From contig JAFXIS010000029.1 of assembly GCA_017532885.1 (NCBI GenBank), positions 11,065 to 75,064 on the forward strand: a stretch of 64,000 nt of DNA, written 5' to 3'. Below the pieces are notes generated by a model that saw nothing but the letters and a program-made list of their open reading frames with translations, was not told the origin of the DNA and did not search any database. The position numbers and the translations under genes are program-made. Each line of letters starts with the position of its first letter. Position 1 is the first letter of the stretch. Below are positions 58,169 through 64,000 of the stretch, one piece after another. This DNA is from Alistipes sp. GTDB lineage: Bacteria; Bacteroidota; Bacteroidia; Bacteroidales; Rikenellaceae.

Positions 58169-59449
58169 ATGAAAAAGAGGATGTTTTTCTGGATGCTGGC
58201 TCTTATGATTTGTGCTTCGGGTTGTGCAGACAGTTTTACCGAAGAGCCGAAATTACCTACGCAAGAGGCGTCGCACGAGGTGACGCAAGCCGAGGCGCGC
58301 CAAAGCCTCGAGAAGATTGTTTTCGACCTGAAAATCCCCTCCACGCGCGGTGGTAAGCAGAAGCGCATGCCGCCAATCACGAGTGTCTATTCTACGGGGC
58401 GAGCAGCCGAGGCAACACGCTCGGGCGAGGAGATTGAGCCCTATTTCCACATCTTTAATTTCGGTCGCGACGAGGGTTTTGCCATAATGTCGGGCGATGA
58501 CCGCGTGGAGCCCCTGTTGGCGCTCACTTTCAAAGGGGAATTTACTTCCGAAACGGAGATTGACAACCCCGGCTTCGAAATTGCCTACTCACGCATGGAG
58601 GATTACTATGTGCAGCGAGTTGCGACCTATTCCCCCGATGATGCAAGAGTGGGTATATTACCGGATTCGATGCCCGGAAAAGACCAAATTGGATTTCTTG
58701 AAGGCGAGCCATTTAATGTCTATTACGAAATGCCATTGGGCCATTGCCCTGTAAAGTGGGGACAAAGAGGGCCATATAATCGATATTGCTTTACCACCGA
58801 TGGCCTAAAGGCAGTTACCGGGTGTGTAGCAACTGCAGTGGCTCAATTGATGGCTATCTATAAATATCCGAGTGGCTATAATGGTTATACTTTCAATTGG
58901 AATGATATGATTTCGTCATCTCCGAGTGCCACAGGCGTGGATCAAATTGCTCGTTTGATGCAGCAATTGGGATTGCCACATAATTTGAATATGGATTATG
59001 GCGCTGTTATTTACAACGATGGTAGCGGTGCATACGCCAGTGATATTCCTCATACATTGGAGAATTTTGGATATACTGATGGTGGCAGCAATGTTTCTTA
59101 TAATACAGCCGAAGTCGCTACGGAACTTAAAGCGGGATATCCCGTCTTAATAGGAGGGCGAACAAATGACAATAAAGGACACATGTGGCTTGGCCATGGA
59201 ATAATGGAGCATACCACCCCATCATATATGTACGATACGATGACAGGAATAATTCTTGAAACATTGATGATTACCAATACATATATTTTATGCAATATGG
59301 GTTGGGATGGAATTGCAGATGGCTATTATCTGAGTGGAATTTTTAATACCATTGTAGGTCCTGCATATCCGGAGAATAATACAAGTTCATCTAATGGTAG
59401 TTACAATTTTAATAATACTATAACAGTAGTTAAAGGAATAAGGAGGTAA
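58169..59449 (+). CDS. C10-family (streptopain-like) cysteine protease, lipoprotein
   Basis: This 426-residue protein has a lipoprotein signal (MKKRMFFWMLALMICASGC, Cys at 19). A Spi-type propeptide follows (about 35-190), with YFHIFNFGRDEGFAIMSGDDRVEPLLAL. The protease domain holds the catalytic Cys219 in GLKAVTGCVATAVAQLM and candidate His338 in NKGHMWLGHG. WNDMISSSPSATGVDQIARL is a usual C10 segment. Relatives include streptococcal SpeB and the Bacteroides fragilis Bfp proteases, exported as zymogens. Three small lipoprotein genes follow at 4-nt spacings. Composition shifts from GC-richer to AT-rich near 58650, inside the gene. Confidence 0.88.
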   Translation: MKKRMFFWMLALMICASGCADSFTEEPKLPTQEASHEVTQAEARQSLEKIVFDLKIPSTRGGKQKRMPPITSVYSTGRAAEATRSGEEIEPYFHIFNFGRDEGFAIMSGDDRVEPLLALTFKGEFTSETEIDNPGFEIAYSRMEDYYVQRVATYSPDDARVGILPDSMPGKDQIGFLEGEPFNVYYEMPLGHCPVKWGQRGPYNRYCFTTDGLKAVTGCVATAVAQLMAIYKYPSGYNGYTFNWNDMISSSPSATGVDQIARLMQQLGLPHNLNMDYGAVIYNDGSGAYASDIPHTLENFGYTDGGSNVSYNTAEVATELKAGYPVLIGGRTNDNKGHMWLGHGIMEHTTPSYMYDTMTGIILETLMITNTYILCNMGWDGIADGYYLSGIFNTIVGPAYPENNTSSSNGSYNFNNTITVVKGIRR

Positions 59450-59453
59450 GCAT

Positions 59454-60041
59454 ATGAAACGATTATTAATTATTTTATTGGGATTAACTCTTTCGTTTGC
59501 AGTAGTAAGTTGTGAGAGTAACGGAGGAAAAGAGAATATCGAGGATAACACCGGAGATAACCCCGGTGAAGTCCCTGATGACCCATGGGCGGATTGGATT
59601 GTCGAATACTACCCTTTCCCTATTATTGTTTCGGTTTGTGATGCCGAGGGAAATGATTTGCTGGATAGTGCATCACCCAATGCTATAAACTTAGAAGGCA
59701 TAAAGATGTTGTATAATGGCGAGGAGTATACATTGAACAAAGAGCAGTCGTCAACAAGGGCCTGGCCAGCCGATTTCTACGGAATAAAACTCGAATACAA
59801 CACCACGAAAGAGAGATATGAGTTGTGGATGGGTGAATTTGAGGGAGGTGACTTCTATGATAATGTCGATATCATCATTGATTGGGGTGATGGTAGTTCG
59901 GACACCATAACGCTTTATAATAAGATTGTAGCTCCTTATGATGGAGATTTCCATATCGACCAACGATTCTATTTGAATGGCGAGCAGGTGGAATATTATC
60001 ATGTTGATGAGGATAGTTATCACATTGAAATAGTAAGGTAA
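59454..60041 (+). CDS. Small acidic lipoprotein in C10 protease operon (paralogue 1)
   Basis: This 195-residue protein begins MKRLLIILLGLTLSFAVVSC (Cys at 20), followed by an acidic linker (ESNGGKENIEDNTGDN). The mature domain (about 45-195) contains FPIIVSVCDAEGNDLLDSAS, KMLYNGEEYTLN, YELWMGEFEGGDFY and VDIIIDWGDGSSDTITLYNK, ending in FYLNGEQVE. It is clearly paralogous to the next gene. Adjacent lipoproteins or staphostatin-like proteins inhibit C10 proteases in Bacteroides fragilis, so an inhibitor or partner role is a reasonable guess, not shown here. Confidence 0.8.
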   Translation: MKRLLIILLGLTLSFAVVSCESNGGKENIEDNTGDNPGEVPDDPWADWIVEYYPFPIIVSVCDAEGNDLLDSASPNAINLEGIKMLYNGEEYTLNKEQSSTRAWPADFYGIKLEYNTTKERYELWMGEFEGGDFYDNVDIIIDWGDGSSDTITLYNKIVAPYDGDFHIDQRFYLNGEQVEYYHVDEDSYHIEIVR

Positions 60042-60045
60042 ATGT

Positions 60046-60606
60046 ATGAAACGATTATTAATTATTTTATTGGGAATAACCTTTTCGTTTGCGATTGTAG
60101 GTTGCGGAAAAGAGAACGAAAATGAGAATACTGTGAATAACCCCAATGACACCCCCAATGACATCCCTGATAGCCCCATGTATGAGGTAGATTACTATCC
60201 AATAGAGTTTGTTGTTTCGGTTTGTGATGCCGAGGGGAATGATTTGCTGGATAGTGCATCACCCAGTGCTATAAATTTGGGAGGTATAAAGATGCTGTAT
60301 AATGGTGAAGAGTACACATTGAATGAAGAACACTCTTCAACAAGGGCCTATGAAGCTTATTTTTATGGTATCAAGATAGAATATGACACTACAAATGAGA
60401 AGTATGAGTTGTGGATAGGAGAATTTAATGGAGATGAATTTTTCGATAATATTGACATAACAATTGATTGGGGAGATGGTCGCTCGGACATCTTGACACT
60501 TTATAATAAGATAGTAGCTCCTTATGATGGAGAGGCCCATATCGACCGCCGATTCTATTTGAATGGTGAGCAGGTGGAGAACAATGTGTTAGAAATAGTG
60601 AGGTAA
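60046..60606 (+). CDS. Small acidic lipoprotein in C10 protease operon (paralogue 2)
   Basis: This 186-residue protein begins MKRLLIILLGITFSFAIVGC (Cys at 20). The mature domain matches paralogue 1 closely (VVSVCDAEGNDLLDSASPSA, YELWIGEFNGDEFFDNID, ITIDWGDGRSDILTLYNK, FYLNGEQVE) but the acidic linker differs (GKENENENTVNNPNDTPND). The similarity extends to DNA level, implying a fairly recent duplication. It starts 4 nt after the stop of paralogue 1. Confidence 0.8.
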   Translation: MKRLLIILLGITFSFAIVGCGKENENENTVNNPNDTPNDIPDSPMYEVDYYPIEFVVSVCDAEGNDLLDSASPSAINLGGIKMLYNGEEYTLNEEHSSTRAYEAYFYGIKIEYDTTNEKYELWIGEFNGDEFFDNIDITIDWGDGRSDILTLYNKIVAPYDGEAHIDRRFYLNGEQVENNVLEIVR

Positions 60607-60610
60607 GCAT

Positions 60611-61342
60611 ATGAAACGATTATTAATGATTTTATTGGGATTAACCCTTTCGTTTGCAATGGTAAGTTGTGAGAGTGGCAGCGGGAACGAAACTGCAAAT
60701 GATAATAATACAGATGTAGATGATAACCCCGAGGACGACCCCATAGTTGACCTTCCAGAAGATGGCTTGGTTTTCTCTCAACATCTAATAACATATTATC
60801 TTTTAATAAATCAAATATCATGTGAGCATGATAGTCAAAAGAATGATATTATCTATCTTAATTGTAGCGGAGATAGTGCCACAAGAGAGATGTTTCTGTA
60901 TCTCAGCGAATTGAATGGTGATACTTCATTTAACCGTAGAACACTCCCTGGGGATGACCGCGCTTTCGCTTATCCGTTTGATGATATAACAATGTCGTGT
61001 GACAAGGATTTTGATTCGGCACATCCGGCAGGTGAGCCATTGGATGATATTGTGAATATCACTATTGTAAGATATTGGGATTATGTGCAAAATGGATATC
61101 AATACCCCGAAGGATATGAGTATGTAAACGCGTATGGTTTAGGTGCAATAGCATTTAATTATAAACTCGAAGAGATTAATAGTGATAATTCAAAGTTAGT
61201 ATCTTGCAAAACGCATTATTTGTCGAAACCTCAAATGAGTTTCACCACCTCTCCTGACATCCCCGGTGAATATACTTTTACGCTGTCGCTAACGACAAAC
61301 GGCGAAACTTTTACGACAACATTCACGCACACATTTGAGTAA
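60611..61342 (+). CDS. Small acidic lipoprotein in C10 protease operon (unrelated mature domain)
   Basis: This 243-residue protein begins MKRLLMILLGLTLSFAMVSC (Cys at 20), nearly the same leader as the two genes before it, and its acidic linker is ESGSGNETANDNNTDVDDN. The mature domain is different: HLITYYLLINQISCEHDSQK, DDITMSCDKDFDSAHPAGEP, ending PDIPGEYTFTLSLTTNGETF. The closing segment resembles an Ig/fibronectin-like strand pair. Function unknown; probably surface-exposed and acting with the protease. Confidence 0.75.
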   Translation: MKRLLMILLGLTLSFAMVSCESGSGNETANDNNTDVDDNPEDDPIVDLPEDGLVFSQHLITYYLLINQISCEHDSQKNDIIYLNCSGDSATREMFLYLSELNGDTSFNRRTLPGDDRAFAYPFDDITMSCDKDFDSAHPAGEPLDDIVNITIVRYWDYVQNGYQYPEGYEYVNAYGLGAIAFNYKLEEINSDNSKLVSCKTHYLSKPQMSFTTSPDIPGEYTFTLSLTTNGETFTTTFTHTFE

Positions 61343-61362
61343 AACAAGCTGTGACAAAACAA

Positions 61363-61397
61363 CAAATCGGGGTTTTCTTCGTGAAAACCCCGATTTG
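61363..61397. terminator. Bidirectional terminator between C10 operon and argS
   Basis: CAAATCGGGGTTTTC (61363-61377) pairs with GAAAACCCCGATTTG (61383-61397), a perfect 15-bp stem with a 5-nt loop. Confidence 0.85.
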
Positions 61398-61417
61398 CAT
61401 TATAATAGTCGAGCAAA

Positions 61418-63196
61418 TTACATTCGCTGCGGAACATCTATGCCAAGCAACTTCATGGCACGGCTGATAACGCGGGCAATCTGTGCCGAGAGCATCAAGC
61501 GCATGCGACGCACCTCTTCGTTCTCCTCGCGGAGGATTGAGTGGTCGTGATAGTAGCCATTGAAGGTCTTTGCCAAGTCGTAGGCGTAAGCCGCAATCAT
61601 CGACGGAGCGAAGTTTTCGCCAGCAGCAGCCACCACATTGGGGAAGTCTGCCAAAGACTTGATAAGCTCAATCTCCTCGCCGAGCAGTTCGGTGCAGCCG
61701 TGCGAAGTATAGTCGATACCCGCCTCGTCGGCCTTACGCAAAATAGAGCAGATGCGGGCGTGGGTATATTGAATGAACGGGCCTGTGTTGCCATTGAAGT
61801 CAATAGACTCGCGGGGGTCGAACAACATAGTCTTCTTGGGGTCCACCTTCAAGATAAAGTACTTGAGTGCACCCAAGCCGACCATTGTGCAGACTGCATC
61901 GGCCTCCTCCTTCGAGCAGCCGTCGAGTTTGCCTAACTCCTCCGACATCTCGCGTGCCGTCGCAACCATATCCTCAATCAAATCGTCGGCATCGACAACT
62001 GTACCCTCGCGTGACTTCATCTTACCCTCGGGAAGCTCCACCATACCATACGAGAGGTGGTAGATGTTGTCGCTCCACTCGTAGCCCAACTTCTTCAACA
62101 CAAGCTTCAGCACCTGGAAGTGGTAGTTCTGCTCGTTACCCACGACATAAATCATATCGTCGAGCTTATTCTCTTCGAAGCGGCTCAGAGCTGTACCCAA
62201 ATCCTGCGTCATATATACCGATGTGCCATCGCCACGCAGAAGGAGTTTCTGGTCCAAGCCATCAGCCTCCAAGTCAATCCATACAGAGTTATCCTCCTTG
62301 CGGAAGAATACGCCCTTATCGAGGCCATCCTGAACGAGCGACTTGCCCAAGAGGTAGGTCTGTGACTCGTAATATACCTTGTCGAAATCGACACCCATAG
62401 CCTTGTAGGTAACATCGAAGCCCTCGTATACCCAGCCGTTCATCGTCTGCCACAACTCGTATACCTCGGCATCCTTTGCCTCCCACTTACGCAGCATCTC
62501 CTGCGCCTTCAACATAATGGGAGCCTGCTTCTTCGCCTCGTCCTCCGACATACCGCCCTCGACGAGCGCCTTGACCTCGGTCTTGTAGTGCTTGTCGAAC
62601 TCGACATAATATTTACCTACCAGGTGGTCGCCTTTCATACCCGAAGAAGCGGGGGTCTCGCCACCACCATAGAGCTGCCATGCGAGCATCGACTTGCAGA
62701 TGTGAATACCGCGGTCGTTCACCAGATTTACCTTGATTACATTGTGGCCATTCGCCTTGAGAATCTGCGCAACAGAGTATCCCAAAAGGTTGTTGCGGAT
62801 GTGACCCAAGTGAAGGGGCTTATTGGTGTTGGGCGACGAGTACTCAATCATAATCGTACGGCCCGAGGGCTCTGCCTGACCGAAATTTTCGTCAGAGGCC
62901 ACCTCGGCAAAACGCTCAGCCCAGAATGAAGGCGCAATTACGAGGTTCAGGAAGCCCTTGATGACATTAAAGCTGCTGATTTGCGGATTGTTGGCCACGA
63001 TATGCTCACCAATCTCTGTGGCGGTCATCTCGGGCGACTTGCGGCTCATCTTCAGCAACGGGAATGTCACGAGGGTATAGTCGCCCTCAAACTCCTTGCG
63101 CGTTTTCTGAATCTGCAACTGCGCGGGTTCCACCTTTCCGTACAACGCCTCAACCGACGAGGCAACGATGTTCGAGATAAATGTTTCGATATTCAT
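61418..63196 (-). CDS. argS: Arginyl-tRNA synthetase
   Basis: The Met at 63196 (MNIETFISNIVASSVEALYG) matches the usual ArgRS start and gives 592 residues; a more distal ATG at 63220 adds eight residues. The N-terminal Add-1 domain (1-105) is followed by the HIGH-like motif in IEYSSPNTNKPLHLGHIRNN (near 112-131). The KMSKS position is replaced by GKMKSREGT (near 390), common in ArgRS. The C-terminal anticodon-binding domain closes the protein (LAKTFNGYYHDHSIL, VISRAMKLLGIDVPQRM). The -7 box TATATTTG lies at 63235-63242 (minus). Confidence 0.97.
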   Translation of the reverse strand: MNIETFISNIVASSVEALYGKVEPAQLQIQKTRKEFEGDYTLVTFPLLKMSRKSPEMTATEIGEHIVANNPQISSFNVIKGFLNLVIAPSFWAERFAEVASDENFGQAEPSGRTIMIEYSSPNTNKPLHLGHIRNNLLGYSVAQILKANGHNVIKVNLVNDRGIHICKSMLAWQLYGGGETPASSGMKGDHLVGKYYVEFDKHYKTEVKALVEGGMSEDEAKKQAPIMLKAQEMLRKWEAKDAEVYELWQTMNGWVYEGFDVTYKAMGVDFDKVYYESQTYLLGKSLVQDGLDKGVFFRKEDNSVWIDLEADGLDQKLLLRGDGTSVYMTQDLGTALSRFEENKLDDMIYVVGNEQNYHFQVLKLVLKKLGYEWSDNIYHLSYGMVELPEGKMKSREGTVVDADDLIEDMVATAREMSEELGKLDGCSKEEADAVCTMVGLGALKYFILKVDPKKTMLFDPRESIDFNGNTGPFIQYTHARICSILRKADEAGIDYTSHGCTELLGEEIELIKSLADFPNVVAAAGENFAPSMIAAYAYDLAKTFNGYYHDHSILREENEEVRRMRLMLSAQIARVISRAMKLLGIDVPQRM

Positions 63197-63421
63197 ATCT
63201 TGTAAATAGTTGTTATCCATTTGAATTTCCGCTGCAAATATATGAATTTTTCCGCAGAAAATTGTTATAATATATCATTATATATTATCAAAGACTCTAA
63301 CCCCATTGCCAACATAGCGATTAAGGCGACAGTAATGCAAATTTATTTACACCGCAACAAGCCGAACGAGTCCCTTTATCCGCAACTATATTGACATTCC
63401 CTCCAAACCTCCCTTTGAGAA

Positions 63422-63474
63422 AGGGAGGCTATAAATATTATGCTATATAAATATTATGCTAATTTAGGCAGTCG
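63422..63474. repeat. Short tandem repeat in intergenic region
   Basis: TATAAATATTATGCTA occurs twice in tandem (from about 63431), just after a CTCCCTTTGAGAAAGGGAG hairpin at 63409-63427. Confidence 0.55.
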
Positions 63475-63491
63475 CTTTTTTGTGCCACATC

Positions 63492-63602
63492 GTGCCAGAC
63501 TATCGAACCTTCATAGATGATTACTTAAAGATTGTCGAATTTGTGGAGTGGCTCAAGGAGACATATCCCGAAGTGTATCAAAATAAAATAGTGTCAAAAT
63601 AA
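63492..63602 (+). pseudogene. Possible gene remnant, 36 codons
   Basis: From a GTG at 63492 the frame reads VPDYRTFIDDYLKIVEFVEW, then LKETYPEVYQNKIVSK and a stop. The composition is protein-like (alternating hydrophobic/acidic helix) but there is no ATG and no promoter, and an in-frame stop lies 36 nt upstream. It may be the C-terminal remnant of a lost gene or chance. Confidence 0.3.
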
Positions 63603-63659
63603 TCTTGATTTAGTTCGGAATAGCTACTGTTATGTATGCGAATATAATCTAAAGGATTT

Positions 63660-63690
63660 TTTGCGAAATAGAATATTTTACATACCTTTG
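63660..63690 (+). promoter_or_regulatory. Promoter of TetR gene
   Basis: TTTG (63660-63663), a 19-nt spacer, then TACCTTTG (63683-63690): full consensus. Confidence 0.75.
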
Positions 63691-63733
63691 TCATAACAAA
63701 ATTGTTAAACAGTATTGTTGAATTATAAAATAT

Positions 63734-64000
63734 ATGGATAATCAAGAGAAGCAGAGTAAAGAGCAGTTGATACTTGCGGCGGCAGAGCAGGAGTTCTTGA
63801 CCAGGGGTTATGATGGTGCCCGTACCACCTCGATAGCGCAGGCAGCGGGCGTAACGCACGCAATGCTACACTACTACTACCGCACCAAGGAGCAACTTTT
63901 TGAGCGCATCGTGGATGAGAAGTTCGAAACTATGTCACACTCAATGTTTGCCATAATGGGCGACCCATCGTTGCCGATTGTTGAGCGCATCAAGGGTGGC
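63734..64000 (+). CDS. TetR-family transcriptional regulator, cut by window edge
   Basis: Eighty-nine codons are visible from the ATG at 63734. Residues about 8-55 form the TetR helix-turn-helix: SKEQLILAAAEQEFLTRGYD, GARTTSIAQAAGVTHAMLHY, then YYRTKEQLFERIVDEKF. The ligand-binding domain is outside the window. TetR proteins often control a neighbouring efflux operon, and the regulated gene may lie downstream of 64000. It has its own consensus promoter. Confidence 0.93.
   Translation, partial: MDNQEKQSKEQLILAAAEQEFLTRGYDGARTTSIAQAAGVTHAMLHYYYRTKEQLFERIVDEKFETMSHSMFAIMGDPSLPIVERIKGG

Overview
The window is a Bacteroidales chromosome segment, probably from a gut commensal. The evidence is the promoter type (a -7 box TAnnTTTG, often with TTTG about 19-20 nt upstream), many lipoproteins and outer-membrane proteins of Bacteroidetes-only families (DUF6562-, DUF4837-, NigD-, DUF4924-, DUF3127- and DUF4998-like), a C10 streptopain-like protease, and a long eukaryotic-like IleRS. 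I cannot fix the genus. No phage, insertion sequence, CRISPR array or tRNA gene was found.

Layout. 1-5.1 kb (minus): a truncated surface lipoprotein behind a long structured leader, greA, a DUF4837 lipoprotein and a small secreted protein. 5.2-7.0 kb (plus): polysaccharide deacetylase, ubiX, efp. 7.1-10.3 kb (plus): two tandem TIR proteins that share a C-terminal DUF1566/C-type-lectin-like domain. 10.3-12.2 kb: intergenic repeats, superoxide dismutase, and a zeta-toxin-like kinase with a small overlapping partner gene. 12.3-20.6 kb (minus): DPP IV, an unknown protein, a GH73/LysM hydrolase, uvrB, a 0.9 kb repeat-rich gap, pgi. 20.9-27.6 kb (plus): the rod-shape operon mreB-mreC-mreD-pbp2-rodA, then a Ca2+/Na+ antiporter. 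27.7-35.6 kb: NigD-like lipoprotein, DUF3127 protein with an SSB-like tail, aspS, tadA, TPR protein, free-Met-R-sulfoxide reductase, pepD, DUF4924. 35.8-41.1 kb: rpmH, an orphan Stealth phosphotransferase, and lipA-lipB-recJ followed by RNase P RNA. 41.3-49.5 kb: apt, an outer-membrane protein whose promoter spacer holds a nine-G run, ileS, a DksA-like protein, surE-histidine kinase-response regulator. 49.7-57.4 kb: two secreted endonuclease/exonuclease/phosphatase lipoproteins (one with three DUF4998 repeats), a GlsB-like protein, rplS, a second copy of the structured leader before two secreted proteins, and a multi-pass membrane protein. 57.5-64 kb: rnhB, a C10 protease operon with three small lipoproteins, argS and a truncated TetR regulator.

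The most interesting non-coding signal is a structured element of about 200 nt present twice, at 2261-2462 (minus) and 54890-55097 (plus). Each copy lies between a promoter and the start codon of an exported-protein gene. The copies differ at three consecutive positions of one helix, and all three changes are compensated on the other arm, so RNA structure is being conserved. The apical hairpins are unrelated in sequence but both fold, and one invariant strand can pair with either of two partners, which looks switch-like. Other signals worth testing are the poly-G promoter spacer at 41961-41969 (predicted phase variation), three families of intergenic repeats (paired hairpins at gene 3' ends, MITE-like inverted-repeat elements, and purine-rich decamer repeats), likely leaderless uvrB and rnhB mRNAs, and the C10 protease operon whose lipoproteins share one leader cassette but not one mature domain.
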